Positions 1 through 11,500 of a stretch of 64,000 nt of DNA are shown here, piece by piece. The translations under genes and the position numbers were made by a program. Origin of the DNA: Opisthorchis felineus (lineage: Eukaryota; Platyhelminthes; Trematoda; Opisthorchiida; Opisthorchiidae); contig SJOL01001480.1 of NCBI GenBank assembly GCA_004794785.1, forward strand, positions 58,189-122,188, given 5' to 3'. Position 1 is the stretch's first letter; every line of letters starts with the position of its first letter. Under the pieces are notes generated by a model. The model had not been told where the DNA came from, searched no databases, and saw only the letters and a list, made by a program, of their open reading frames with translations.

Positions 1-932
1 AGCGGAACTGAGACGTCTTCAGGTGTTTGACAATCGTTGTCTCAAAACCATAGCTCGTGTGGGTTGGTGTCGGCGAATCCGTAACGAGGCAGTTAGAAAG
101 CGAGTTTTCGGTTGTGCAACGGGTACTTCCATTAAAGAATGTGTCCAGAAGCACCAGAAGCTGCGTTGGTTTGGACATTTCCGGGATCCGAGACCGTTAT
201 AACCAAAATCACTAAATCAAGACTGTATAATTGACTTACCGGAGGCGCGAAAAACGAGGAACTCGTTCAATCAGGGGCGAGATGGCTCAGTGGTTAGAGC
301 GCGAATTTACTGACCGGAAGGTCCGTGGTTCGAACCCGACCTCTGCCTCTCGACTTCCCCTGTCTAGGCTTGGGCAACTTGGCAGTATCCCAGCCCTGGT
401 GCTTCCTTTGGGTGGCATGGCAGCTAGGCACCGAAAGGGTGTTATCCTGAACGATTGTCTTATTATTATTATCTTATATGTGTTGCGCATGCCTAACCAT
501 CGTTTGCCGAAGGGAATGCTGTTTTCCATGCCCGATTCAGAGTGACGGAAGCAGAGAGTTGGCCAACCCTTGACCTGGCAGAGGGGTATGAAGGAGATTA
601 CGAAGCGCTTGGGTGCTGTCGGTGCTACTCGCCTTCCAGGATGGGGACCGCGTGATCCTCACTGCGCCTGGTTAGAGACGCTGCAAGATATGGCTGCCAA
701 CCGATGTCAGTGGCGATCTTGTTGTCAGTTTCTATCCAGATTGCCTGAATGAGTGTCTGGAGGTGTAAGCCTTTCGGACTGATTGTAGTAAGCTAGCACT
801 AAGTCCCTTCCCCGTCCACCTTTATTCTTTCCTTCACAATAAGGCTTTCAAATAAATCGTGGTTGTACGGCAGTGAAGCATCGGTGTTGAACACTGATGT
901 CATGCTGTCGATGATGATGATGATGATGATGA
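1..932 (+). mobile_element. RTE-like LINE copy A, 3' end
   Basis: This is the 3' part of a non-LTR retrotransposon; its 5' part lies outside the window. It matches 35908-36832 (LINE B) almost base for base. It encodes the conserved C-terminal tail of the LINE protein ([12 protein letters not shown], then [11 protein letters not shown] near 690-720). A short 3' UTR follows and the copy ends in a (GAT)n tail near 910-932. The reading frame is broken by an insertion at about 180-478 that carries a SINE, exactly as in LINE B. The sequence after the tail differs from that after LINE B, so A and B are separate insertions and not one duplicated block. The clade is inferred from the RT seen in LINE B. 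Confidence 0.85.
274..475 (+). mobile_element. SINE1 (tRNA-derived) inside LINE A
   Basis: This is a tRNA-derived SINE of about 190-200 bases. The head carries an A-box-like TGGCTCAGTGGTTAGAGC and a B-box-like GGTTCGAACCC, followed by a conserved body (TAGGCTTGGGCAACTTGGC, GGGTGGCATGGCAGC) and a (TTA)n tail. About 95 bases of non-SINE sequence separate its 5' end from the LINE break at about 180. That leader is also present in LINE B but not next to other SINE1 copies in the window. Confidence 0.85.
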
Positions 933-1320
933 TCAGCTGGCAGCTAGGTACACTACGTTGTAGTACACATGCCACAAACGGCACAGCAGGCGCTCCTCCT
1001 TACCGAAGCAAGAATGCGAATTACAGACAAAATGGCTCATTACAGGTTAGAGGAGAGCATGGAACTCTGTTGCTTTGTAGGTTATACTCGGGACGCACAA
1101 AAGCTAGTGTTAATGGGAGACTCAGCTGTATCTTCCGTTTGTGATGATCTTCCATTAAATGTGCTGCATAGAGGCGCCTCGTGTTTCAATTAGTAAAATA
1201 TTCGTGATATCGCGATATACTTTCTTGTCGGAAAAGACTGCACACAGGGTTGAAGAATTTACAGCAACTTTATGGGTAGAGACTTCGGTCAAGTTTTACA
1301 ACCGTGAATTGGCTTAGCTC
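933..1320. other. No recognisable feature
   Basis: Nothing with coding, RNA or repeat identity could be recognised between the LINE A tail and the next SINE. Confidence 0.4.
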
Positions 1321-1520
1321 TAGAGAGCTAAGTGGTTAGGGCACGAAACTACTGTCCGGAAGGTCCGTGGTTCGGACCCAACTCTGGGCTTTCGATTGCT
1401 CCTGCCTAGACTTGAGCAACCTGGCAGTTGCTCATCGCTTGCGCTTCCTTCCAGCTGCACAGCAGCCATGCACCGAAAAGGTGGTACATCCGAGTGTTTG
1501 TTTGTTTATTTCTTACTGTA
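1321..1520 (+). mobile_element. SINE1 copy, diverged
   Basis: This is a diverged member of the SINE1 family. The A-box-like AAGTGGTTAGGGC, the stretch AAGGTCCGTGGTTCGGACCC and the body GCCATGCACCGAAAAGGTGG are visible. The tail has decayed to T-rich sequence. It is about 190 bases long with many substitutions relative to the copy at 36180, so it is an old insertion. Confidence 0.7.
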
Positions 1521-3589
1521 TTCAATTGTGTCGAAGGAGACGGCCTCCGAGTATGGGTTACGAGAAGGGGAAAAGTGTATTTGGAACCAACTTATCACCG
1601 AACTTCTCCGGTTCGGTCAGTGGAGCATTTGATCCTACGGAACTGTTAAAACAACCTCGTGGTGGTTGTACGACGGGGACGCGGTCACTGGACATATAGC
1701 ATTAACCCATTGATTCCATTATCCTTGCCTAATTGGTTCGGTTGATGCTCTTCTGTTTTTTGCCACGGAAAACATGAACAAATGAATCAGATCTCACAAT
1801 ATTCTTTTCTCACACGTATTTACAGGTTCAGACGACAGGGTGTGTGGGAACAGAGAGACGTAAATCACCTATGTTCGCCTGCCAGCCGATCGCCTGGAAA
1901 CTGCGGCGATCACAATAATCCGGAGCGAACTCGATTGGTTGCACGAAAGTTGCTTGATTACCAAAGCACGGCCCATTAGGCATGAGTAGCACCGTTGCAG
2001 AATCATGAACAAAATGTAATCTGAGAAGCAGCAAGTGAGTTGAACCTGGATCTCTGTAGCTCTCTCATTCAAGATTATGAATCGAGCAAAAGTATGGGGC
2101 CTGACTCACTCGTGAGGATGGTGAGCATAATGACTGTATTATCCGGCAACATCCATCCGTTTACTGTACGTCACCATGTCGTTTGCCGATAGTTCAATCC
2201 CCCCCGCAGCGCCTCAGGGTCATTGCCCGGCAGACACCAGATGGTGAAGTTGTTTTCATTTCGCCGTCCGGGATTTAGGAAACCCGGCAAATCGGAGCGA
2301 ACCTTGCTTTGTAAGATCGGTAGATTTTTGCCGACTCAGTCGATTCAGATCACCAAGCAATAAGCTCATAAACAGCTGTTCTAGCCAACCAGTTAAAATT
2401 GTATCGTTGTTCGCTAGCCCGTGGATCTTTCACTCGCTAGAGCAGTACTAAACAGCCATGAACATCGTAATAAGTGTGCGCAGTCCCCCTTGCATAACCT
2501 AAACACCACCACCTAAGAGGAGTTGGCTTGACCACCGGCACGAACAGTGAACCATGAGTACATAAGCGCCCACATAACAACTTGTTGGGGTGATTCCCGA
2601 AGTCTGGGATGGTCGGTTGTAGAAATTCGTCGACAAGACAACAATTAATCACGCGTTGGTACGTTTCTGTTGCTGGTTGTTGTCTAATTTCTGGGTCGTA
2701 TTAATCCTGTTTCGAGAAACACTCCGAAACAAGGTCAACCAAGTGAGCAATCAGCGACACACCTATAGATATCGTGGGCCTCATAGAAGCAACCATGCAC
2801 GGTAAATCGAACGGAAACAGTGTTGTGACAGCCGACTGGAAAATGGATTCAGGACGAAACAAGAATTGTGGCTCAAACAGAACTGCTGTGGATGGCAGGA
2901 AAGACGGTGCTGGAAAATCGAATAACCCAAAAAACATCATTAATCTTCAAGAAACCGATTGTTTTTTTCTCTATTTCCGTTGAAGTGAACTCTTTGTCTT
3001 CTAGTGAAAGATGAAACGAGCCAGAGATATGATGCAGTTTTTCAAGTGTTCTGTCCGTTGAGAAAGACGTACGCGCTATCCCCGCCGAGCGAAGGCTTTC
3101 ACTGAAATAAGGGATGAACTCGGGTGTCGGGCGCATAAACACTAGAATGACAGCAACCTAATACGTTGTACCGCGGTCAGTTCTGACCACAGCACATTTA
3201 CACCCACACTAAGCATGTGAAGGATCCAGTGTTCGTAGAACGCTCGACAGAGGACCTCAAGCTCTTTAAAAAAAGACATGGAAACCCTTTGACTGTTGCA
3301 CGCAAAATTGCGTAACAAAATCTTGCAAACATTGTTTCACAAAACTGCGCCAAGGGGAAATGGTGCGCGGGGTCGAACAACACAAATTTCCCAACAAGAG
3401 TTCACATATTTAGCCAGCAGATGAAATTCTGCGGCGCTACAGGGCTCCGTAAACCGCCCAATTTCTGAGTCTGGCCAGACATGCAGGCATGACGACAGTA
3501 GTGATAGCAATCATGTAAGAACCTGTGGCGGCCATCGTTATCGTCATTGAAAGCAACACCAGATAAGAACACTAGTTATTCATCACCGT
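1521..3589. other. Unassigned, possible SLC12A9 intron or flank
   Basis: No exon of the SLC12A9-like gene or any other gene could be recognised here. The next expected exon after the one at 4526-4683 would continue the segment after TM8 on the minus strand. No convincing match with splice sites was found, so it may lie left of the window. Confidence 0.35.
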
Positions 3590-3995
3590 ATAGATGAACT
3601 GAGCGCCGCAGTCTGAAGAATGATTTTGAAGCCGTGGCGACCAATTTAACCGTAGACATTGAATCTAACGGCAATGGGCGGCGAACGGATCTGTAAATCC
3701 TTAAGAATGGGCCTACGGAGATGTCGCAAGCAATGGAGTGGGGAGAACAACTATGTGAAAGAGAAGGCGGGGATTCGTCAGCAGCAGCCTCTTTTCGCTT
3801 ATCCGTCCTATTGTATGCAGCTAGCAAGGCGACCGGGTTGGTGAGACCATGCGACGGTCACTGTAGCATGAGATCATTTGTACTTGTGCAGTTCATGGTT
3901 GTATGTGGGCTGGGATACTACCACGGCGCCCAGACCTAGACAGGAGGACGACTAGGGTCCTCGACTAATGCCTTTGGCTCAAAAGTGTGAGTGCT
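3590..3995 (-). mobile_element. RTE-like LINE copy F, 5' fragment
   Basis: The reverse strand matches the 5' UTR and N-terminal coding region of LINE B (about 32950-33300). The peptide [19 protein letters not shown] of LINE B appears here as LAAYNRTDKRKEAAADES. The flanking UTR words GCCTTTGGCTCAAAA and CTAGACAGGAGGACGA are shared. No RT part is attached, so this is an internal or 5' fragment and not the usual 5'-truncated copy. It is strongly diverged. Confidence 0.7.
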
Positions 3996-4199
3996 CTGGG
4001 TATCCTGCAGAGCTGGCGTCAACCCAAGAGGCGTAAAAACTGAAACTCAGTCACTCATTTCCAAAGACTTGTCAACTCCTTGCCCATACTTGCAACTGAG
4101 AAGTCAAAGAGCCCGTCAATCAACACGTGACAACGTGGTTTCCGTGACTGAATGACGACTGGCGCTATATTCTTTCCAGATAAGCTATCTAGGTAGTTA

Positions 4200-4395
4200 A
4201 TCACATTGCTGATCAGCCAGGCCGAACGGCTCTATTCAAATTACAAGGCGAGAGTTCGGAACTGACTGCAGTTTCGTGCGATGTGCACTGTGGACGATTC
4301 CCAATAAGTATGAAACAGACGAACGGTACTTCTCGACTTTTAGCGTACACTGGCTTCACTTACAGAACAAAATCTCAGTTGAAAACTTTAAAATT
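4200..4395 (+). mobile_element. SINE2 (tRNA-derived) copy
   Basis: This belongs to a second SINE family, shared with 7658-7850, 12599-12800 and the minus strand of 12218-12402. Common words are ATCACACTGCTGATCAGC, GGCCGAACGG, CCAATAAGGATGAAAC and a 3' part with CTTCTCGGCTTTTAAGC and a GACGAAAT end. This copy is diverged in the B-box-like part. Confidence 0.65.
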
Positions 4396-4525
4396 CCCTC
4401 AAATTACCATCAAGAGTAGGTTTTATCGGGACTTAAAACAGTCAAATAATCAAACCTAGTGAACGCTCAGTAACGCTCAGTATAAAACCGTCCCCCAGGG
4501 ACTACAGGTCACGAAAAGAACTTAC

Positions 4526-4683
4526 CAAACAGTTCATCCCGAGCAACCGCTTCGAGAATTCGTGAGGCACCAATAAGATTACCCAGTGCGGCAGAGAGAG
4601 TAGTCGAAAAAATACCAATAACCACAATTGGTGGCCAGAAGCTGATACCTTCCATGTAAACATAGTTTTGTTGAAGGAGTTCT
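4526..4683 (-). CDS. SLC12A9: SLC12A9-like exon 8 (TM8 region)
   Basis: This is the last exon recognised for the SLC12A9-like cation-chloride cotransporter. A CACAG acceptor lies at the right edge and a G|GTAAG donor at the left edge. It completes the split Arg codon left by the previous exon (SCSR), then encodes [38 protein letters not shown] and [12 protein letters not shown]. The pattern SxWPP-(I/L)[24 protein letters not shown] is characteristic of the family around TM8, so this is one of the strongest matches in the window. The exon ends in phase 1, and the downstream partner exon was not found. Orthologues are membrane proteins of the SLC12 family; the transported ions are less well settled than for NKCC and KCC members. 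Confidence 0.9.
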
Positions 4684-5765
4684 CTGTGAGCAAACAAGGA
4701 AAAAAATCGAAACCAAATAGGTTGATACCTACTGGAAATCTAGAATAGCTAGTTTTATTCACCAGGAAAAGCTCAGGAAAGCTTATGAGCTAACGCATCA
4801 ACCCCTGATGAACATGTTTGTGGTTCGAACCCACCCCTGAAATTTCAGTCGCTGCTAACTAGTCTTGAGTGATAACAATAAGTATGGCAGCATTTGTGCT
4901 CCGCTAGGGATGTGTGGAGCTACGGGTTGAAAGGGTGCCCCAGACAAACGACCCATTCACAGTAATCTGAAAATTGTATGATGAGTTGGCATCCGTTCCC
5001 GAATGTGTCTAGCACATCGAACCAAGCCCAGAGTCCTCCACACTAGATAAGGCAACGGCGTGTTGTTTGCGTGCGTGATTGGATGAGGGACAGTGAAGGG
5101 GGAAAATCTGAGACAAGCGGCGCACTCACCCAGTGGTTCATAATTAACCAGTAAGGTGGGGACACAATGCGGCTGAAACGAACGGTGTACGTGGAAGTCG
5201 GTATGTACTGCGGATACGACGTACTCAAAAAAAAAACGCATACGGCTTTCCTCGTCTTTTTTTCGATACACTGAGAAGCTGCGTTTGTCTAAAAGAGATT
5301 TTTCGCGTGGCCAATTTGAAGTTTACTACGATTTGAAATATCCACAACACATTGAAGCCGTGGGTGAAGTTGAAACCTATTTATCGGTTGTCGGTCTCCT
5401 CATCAAACATAGCGATTGTTTCGAAAACCGTTCATCAGTCGAAAAGGCACTCGTGCGTGGTCAGGGGATTAGTTCTTCCTTTCTGCTAGTGTTTACATAG
5501 TTTTCGAAATAGTATTGTACATTTCTGGCGGGACCGGCAGTGGAGGTAGCAGTGTTATTACATTGGTCCGCCACTGTCTGGGTTGCGCTGGCGTCTGCCG
5601 TGATTGAGTCTACTTGAAACAGCAATAAATCCACTGCAGGCTGCCGGATTTGGAACAGCCACCCATTACAACACATAAAATAGGTTGTCTGAGGCAAAAG
5701 AGGTCAGGAAAGGAGTAAAAACCATGTTAAAAGGAGTATTTGACTTAAAAGACCAAAATCTTTGG
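4684..5765. other. Intron 7, left part, no recognisable feature
   Basis: Intronic sequence of the SLC12A9-like gene. A weak B-box-like GGTTCGAACCC near 4823-4834 may be a worn SINE relic, but no full unit could be traced. Reading frames here are short and unrelated to known proteins. Confidence 0.4.
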
Positions 5766-6290
5766 AGACGACTAGAAAGCGATTTTCCGGTTGTGCAACG
5801 GGGACTACCATGGGAGAATGTGTCCAGCACCAGAAGCTGCGTTGGTTAGGCCATGTGTTGCTCATGCCGAACAGAGTGCTGTTGTCCGTGCCCAATTCAG
5901 AGTGGCGGAAGGAGACAGGTGGCCAACCCTTGAGCTGGCAGAGGGGTATGAAAGAGATTACGAAACGTAAGGGTTCTGTCGGTACTGCTCGCCTACCAGC
6001 ATGGGGACTGCAAGATCCCCACTACGCCTGGTTGGAGACGCTGCAAGATATGGCTGCTAATCGATATCAGTGGCGTTCTTGTTAACCGTTTCCATCCAGA
6101 TTCCCTAAATGAGTGTCTGGGGGTGTATGAACCTCGGAGAGTTTGTGTTAGACTAGCATTAAGTCCATTCCCCATTCACTTTTATTCTTTTCTTCACGAT
6201 AAGGCTTTCAAATAAATCATGGTTGTACGGCACAAAAGCATCAGTGTTGAACACTGATGACATGCCGTCGATGATGATGATGATGATGAA
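5766..6290 (+). mobile_element. RTE-like LINE, 5'-truncated 3' end
   Basis: This is a 5'-truncated copy of the same LINE family as copy B. It starts inside the C-terminal coding region (KRFSGCATGTTMGECVQHQ, then LRWLGHV) and runs through the 3' UTR to a (GAT)n tail at about 6268-6288. The coding part is nearly uninterrupted for about 100 codons. A few codons are missing near the MPNHRLPKR position, where only MPNR remains. The terminal hairpin CATCAGTGTT-G-AACACTGATG is perfect here. Confidence 0.85.
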
Positions 6291-6295
6291 CATAT

Positions 6296-6410
6296 GTCAG
6301 CAGTATTGTCTTCTTGCTGGATGGACGGAGAACGGTGTGTCAAGTCTTCTCGGCTTTTCAGAATAGATTGGCGTCACTTACATGACGAACTATCCAAGCG
6401 GGTGAAATAG
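6296..6410 (+). mobile_element. SINE2 3' fragment
   Basis: Only the 3' part of SINE2 is recognisable (CTTCTCGGCTTTTCAGAAT, then GGCGTCACTTACATGACGAA). It sits directly after the LINE tail, a common arrangement for insertion into an older tail. Confidence 0.45.
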
Positions 6411-6818
6411 TCCTGAACATACATTCACTCGGTCTGTCTTGTTGTAGGAAGTGAAAGTGAATGGAAGGAAACAGCCACACCGGTTGGTTTAGTCAGTTAA
6501 CAAGAAACAAGGTGATTCGACTATATTTATTCCTGTAGATATCTGATGTGTGCGTTTGAGATGAATCTTTTGTTTTCAAAATCACTAAAAACGAAATTCC
6601 ACTACTAGAAATAGTAAACGTGAAAAATTGGACAGATCCCATCACGTTGATTCTTCTGAGGAACTGTGCAAACGACGGTCGGTGTCGAAGCGTATGACCC
6701 TTCCCTCCATCGTACACCTACTGCACATTCATGAGCACTGCCCATGGAATTGATAAACTGTATTGAGCATATTAATATCAAAATCGAATTAGTCCGACGC
6801 CAAGAACAAATCACCCAC
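6411..6818. other. Intron 7, right part
   Basis: Intronic sequence between the exons at 4526-4683 and 6819-6930; no feature recognised. The donor of exon 7 (AG|GTGGGT on the minus strand) lies at its right edge. Confidence 0.4.
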
Positions 6819-6930
6819 CTGCTACAGGAGGCTGCGGAGAAGACTGCCAGAGTAATGTAGACGAGGAATGTGGTTAAACAAGCGCTCAATGTACCCAGGG
6901 GAATGGATCGTGCGGGGTTTTTCAGCTCGC
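6819..6930 (-). CDS. SLC12A9: SLC12A9-like exon 7 (TM7)
   Basis: The acceptor CTAG and donor AG|GTGGGT bound a 112-base exon. With the last base of exon 6 it gives [19 protein letters not shown], then [22 protein letters not shown](N/D)P(A/S)R(S/A)IP(L/Y)GT is the strongly conserved intracellular segment before TM7 in SLC12 proteins. It ends in phase 2, matched by the single A that opens exon 8. Both junctions preserve the family alignment without gaps. Confidence 0.9.
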
Positions 6931-7657
6931 CTAGACAAGAATGGACAGAAAAAGAGGTGCACAGCGATCATTTTACATCATACAGTCATACTGGGCTTAA
7001 AAAGCTAGAGGTATACAATTCGATAGGAATGCACACACAAGAGTGTGTTACTCAGGTGAGGTGAACTATGGGGACTTGTGCTAGTTCATTTGGTCGTTTG
7101 GCAGCAACTGCCGGTTCCCTGAAGGAGGTAAATCAATGAGCATCGACAACAGGACACAAGGTCCAAGCATTGATTGTGTCACTTCCCAGAAGTGGAACAA
7201 TTCAGTGGTAGGAACCACCAGTTGGGGGATCAGCCGCCCGTTTACTCTATTCTCGGTGCACAAACCGAAGAAATCAAAAGATTGGATCGGTGAACAGGAA
7301 TGCATACATCCAGAATTTGCCAACGGACCATCAATTACTATCCCTTCTCTTCGCCGAAAATGACTGTGGCTTGCTGAGGCCTGAAAATTGATCATTTGTA
7401 TGAGGTGCATTGGAGCTTGGATGAAACACTGCTCGGTTGTTATTCATCTCTGGTTACAACACCATCAGGCAGGGAAAGTTGTTTAAAAATATATAGTTGT
7501 GTTTGAATGCTGCTCACTTAAAAGGTGATCGACACTTTTTTCAAGGATTGATGAGGACATGTCAAAGGTAGTGCTTTCAAACAGGGTTATTCTGAAGAGA
7601 TTGCAGGTCAGTAGGTGTGTGCTCATGAGAAGTACCTATCATATAAAAGGGAGAGCT
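6931..7657. other. Intron 6, no recognisable feature
   Basis: Intronic sequence with short unrelated frames on both strands (for example 7136-7363 plus and 7081-7410 minus). None resembles a known protein or shows exon-like splice sites. Confidence 0.4.
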
Positions 7658-7850
7658 AATCACACTGCTTTTCAGCTACTCGTGGCCGAACGGTTAAGTG
7701 TTCAACCACTGACCAGAAGATTGCAGGTTCGAAACTGTTAGAGTTTCGGGAGATGCCCAAAGCTGATAGTTGCCAATAAGGATGAAACAATCATACAGTG
7801 CTTCTCGGCTTTTAAGCATAGATTGCCCCCACAGAAAGGACGAAATCCTT
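7658..7850 (+). mobile_element. SINE2 copy
   Basis: This is the best-preserved SINE2 in the window. The A-box-like GTGGCCGAACGGTTAAGTG and B-box-like GCAGGTTCGAAACTG are at the spacing expected for a tRNA-derived Pol III promoter. The body CCAATAAGGATGAAAC and 3' part CTTCTCGGCTTTTAAGCAT follow, with a GACGAAATCC end. The head resembles a Leu/Ser-type tRNA, but the parental tRNA is not certain. Confidence 0.75.
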
Positions 7851-8125
7851 ATAAAAAACATAAAATTCGCCTGCGAAGAGTAGTCTCTGTGTGTTTCACT
7901 GAAATCGTTAGGTCTCAGAAAAAACCTGCTTTTAGAGGTTCTAGAAAGCGACTGACTATAGACCAATCAAATGAACCTTTCAAAGGCAATTAAAGTTGCT
8001 TTGGGGGGTTGCTTCAAAACAAGCTGAAAAATACAACATCACAGGATTTGCAAGTCACAAAAAAATGACCATTAAAGGTGTTAGCCACATAAGGGAGTCA
8101 CAATTAAACTCAAATAGAAACTCAC

Positions 8126-8233
8126 CAGACATGTTCGCACCATTCATGATGCCAGTAACTCCAGAGAACAGTACAGAGAATACTATCACAAAGGACATTA
8201 TTGTACCGGTATTATAATCCTCAACGTACATTG
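8126..8233 (-). CDS. SLC12A9: SLC12A9-like exon 6 (TM6)
   Basis: A TTTACAG acceptor and a TCTG|GTGAG donor bound 108 bases encoding [20 protein letters not shown], then [16 protein letters not shown] when joined to the neighbours. The TM6 signature G-x-TGIM-x-GANMSG is diagnostic of SLC12 transporters, where it forms the broken helix near the ion sites. The phases fit: two bases complete the codon opened by exon 5, and the final G is completed by exon 7. Confidence 0.92.
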
Positions 8234-8359
8234 CTGTAAAAGGGTGAGTAGAGGATGGAAAGAAGCGGAGACGAACTCAGTCGATGCTCAATCGAAAAAT
8301 GTTCAGCATATATTTACCGGCGACGCCGTCGGGTTAAACTGACGCCACATAAAAAAAAT

Positions 8360-8454
8360 CGTTCAGCTCTAACACCCTATCGGTGCCCAGATGCCATGCC
8401 ACCCGAAGGAAACACGAGGGCTGGGATACTGCCAGGTTGCCCAAGCCTAGACAG
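8360..8454 (-). mobile_element. SINE1 3' half, left arm of inverted pair
   Basis: This is the body and tail of a SINE1 in reverse orientation (GGTGCCCAGATGCCATGCC, GCCAGGTTGCCCAAGCCTAG). It has no tRNA head and ends abruptly at CTAGACAG, where a plus-strand SINE1 begins. Confidence 0.8.
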
Positions 8455-8595
8455 CTCGAGATGGCTTAGTGGCTACAGGGCGAGATTACCGTCCGAAAGG
8501 TCCGTGGTTCGAACCCGACCTCTCCTGTCTAGGCTTGGGCAACCTGCTAGTATCCCAGCCTTCATGCTTCCTTCAGGTGGCATGGCAGCTAGGCC
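8455..8595 (+). mobile_element. SINE1, right arm of inverted pair
   Basis: This is a plus-strand SINE1 with head (GAGATGGCTTAGTGGCTACA, GGTTCGAACCCGACC) and body to GGCAGCTAGGC; the tail is missing. A short deletion lies between head and body. With the minus-strand half at 8360-8454 it forms an inverted repeat of about 70 bases per arm with about 70 bases between. Confidence 0.8.
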
Positions 8596-11500
8596 GGTCA
8601 ATTTCGATGTTTTTAATCTCACCCACATGATACGAATCCGCATTGATGAAGAATATCTGTGTTAGATCCGGTATAATTGTAGGTAAACCGCACTGGTGAT
8701 CAGGTGCCGCGGAACAGGGGTCAGACCAACAATGCGGTGTCTACCAGGATGATGCCCTAACGAATTTTTGCGTCTAGAAAGCACCAGAGGTGTGTTAGTC
8801 CGCGTACGGGACAATCGGAAATGTTTTAGTCGACGAGTTAAGTCTAAACAAAGACCTAAAGGAAATGATTCAGCGTAGGAACCCGAGAGGGACGTAGCCG
8901 CGTACATTGCCGGATCTTTAGGTAATAAAACTATTAGAAAAAACGGCAAGTTCTACTATCGGAGAAGACTGATACGACAAACGCCAAAAACTGCATTCCT
9001 TTGTCGGTCAAATCGTTAGGATGAACCTACACAACTGTGTAATTAGTCGCACTGGTGCACGACATCGACTAACTCTCTCAATTATCAGACCTCTTCAGCT
9101 CGGTTAATCCAGTGTTTTTATGTTGCACACCATCAGAAGACAATCCTTACATGCGCACAATCGACTACTTCAGTTAAGAAATGACAGTAAAATGAATCCG
9201 CACACACATAAGCCGAATCAGGAGTAAATCTGTCAGTCGTTACATAATCGACCGCCTGCCGGGAAAATAGACCAATCAGTAGACGTGAAACGGCAAGCAG
9301 CCAAGTACGTAGGAAAACACGAGGGTGTATTAGCGCGTTTCATACATACCAAAGAAAAAAAAACAATATTACAATGAGAAAGCATAGCACAGCAAGTCAC
9401 ACGGTATCCTTGTTTCTGCCAAAATCACGTGATCTTCTACAGTGCATTGTTTGGAACTGCTGCCAACGAAACAAACAGTTTTCAAGGACAGTCCAAGTAC
9501 GTATGGTGCGAATTCCTCTTATTGTGAAAATACCGACACCAAGCCCATTGTGAAAGTCATGAAGGGGTTCAGCCCAGTAAATGGGCGGCGAATCACATGT
9601 GCATGTCAAACACACAGGCGTGAACCAGGTAGCGTTCGAAGTAATTCAGCAGACAGAGCAGCTGTTCAGTAAGGGGCTGTTTTGACAATCTCCGTCCCGT
9701 TTACGCCATGCGCATCTGGGACCCCCAAATGCATTGATTTCCTATTGCACACCACTGATATATAGGGAACGGTTTCGACGCAAAGTCTACCAACAATTTG
9801 GTTGCGAAATGATACGTACGATGGGTGAAACGTTGGAGCCATAACAACTTGTCACGCAAAGCCCTGTTTTGATCCTTAAACTTAATGACTACATTCCATA
9901 TAGCATTCAAACTTCCGCGTGATATCCGGATAAACTCTGGCCTAGACTGTATAAACTTGTATGGTAATATGACACGGGGGTGAGATTCACCCACTGTCTG
10001 TGGTGTGCGGGTCAAATCAGAGCTATTGGAGCACGACACATGACAATAGCCTACTTTGTTCATCGGTCGCAGGGGGGCCCGTGTTGGACCTACCTCCTCC
10101 ATATACACTATTCCTAGGACTGTGTCCCCGGAGCTGATCTCCAAAGATGTCAGCTGTGACAAACCGTGAACAGAAATAGCAAGATCTATCAACGAAGTTG
10201 ACAGAACGTCGAAGATTAGTCACCGCACGCTGATAGAACACACCGCCCATCAGCATCAGCACGCACGGCGTTCGACAGAGCTACCAATTTTTTTGGAATC
10301 CATTGCCGGGCAAAACGTATTCTTGTCAAGAAAGTCAAGATGATTGTTGATTAGGTAGCTGTTAGTCTGTAATTATTGAGCTTAAACACGCCTCGTCACC
10401 AATCGAGGAGACAACACGGAATCACGCAATGTCAACAAGAATACCTGTTCTACCGAGAAACTAATCGGTGTCAAAAGATGTCACATGAAGAGAAAGATAG
10501 CAGTATACAGAACGGAAGCAACCCCACTATGCTAGCAAGTCCCCTGTACCAAGGAATTCAGAAGTTGTGCTGTCAAACTTGTCTTATCCTGCACAGGTTC
10601 GGTAGACTTGCACAATCATGTTCACTCAAATGACTCAGATAATTGTTATCATCGTGGTGTTTATGAAGTATACAACCCCTTTTTTCATAAAGGAAATTAT
10701 TCACAAGGCTGCTGAAAACTCTTCGACAAACGAAATGTGAGGCGGCCTTTGTACAGCACATCCAGTTGAAAATGTCATAAACCAGAGATTCAAGTGAGTC
10801 TCCCGTGAAAACCAAACTGATATGCAAATGAGTGCATTTGTCGAGTTTACTCTCCCCTTGTGTACATGATCCCACCGAGAGAGAGAGAGCCAGGCTTACT
10901 CGTTCAGTGAAGACACACACACAGTGGAACCCTACATCGAAGAAACCACAAAGGTTTGGGCGATTGTCAAACTATTGCATTTTGTGAAGGAAACACACTG
11001 CGATATCTCCAGCATCGTACTAAATGAAACATGAGGCGGCCTTTGTGCAGCACGTTCATTTGAAGAACATCACAGACGAGAGATTCAGCAGGATTCTGTT
11101 GAGTCTCACGGTAAAACTAAATTAGTGGGCGAATCGCATGCAGTTTGGGTTCAAGTAGACCATAGGGTTGACGGAAACTCGTAGTGCGCCTACCTGATGA
11201 GTCCTAATAAAGACGAGACCGATCGCAGTCTTTTGAAGAGTTTTCAAAAGCCTTATTAGTAGTATGTTACGTCATGAAAATATTGCATTTCCCATTTTGA
11301 AGGGAACACACACCTACGAAAGACTCTCGCTATTCGTTTTATTCGACGACATAAATCTTCCTCGTCAGGAAAATCCTCCTGTGAGCAAACAGAAAAACAC
11401 TTTGGCTTAGTAATCACGCAAAAACAAAGGCTACACAATGGTGGTTGATGTTTCACCTGTGGCACAAACTTCAATTGGCTTACCAGATAGAGCACAATGG

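Noticed and set aside
274..350. tRNA gene candidate (A box and B box present)
   Set aside because: The same head recurs about ten times attached to one body and tail, and no acceptor-stem closure is evident; it is the tRNA-derived part of SINE1.
2437..3383. Candidate further SLC12A9 exons on the minus strand left of exon 8
   Set aside because: Frames at 2701-2940, 2873-3142 and 3198-3383 lack the motifs expected after TM8 and have no phase-matched acceptor.
9701..10192. 163-codon open frame on the minus strand in intron 5
   Set aside because: No recognised motif, no splice sites, no repeat partner, and a length expected by chance in 64 kb of six-frame sequence.
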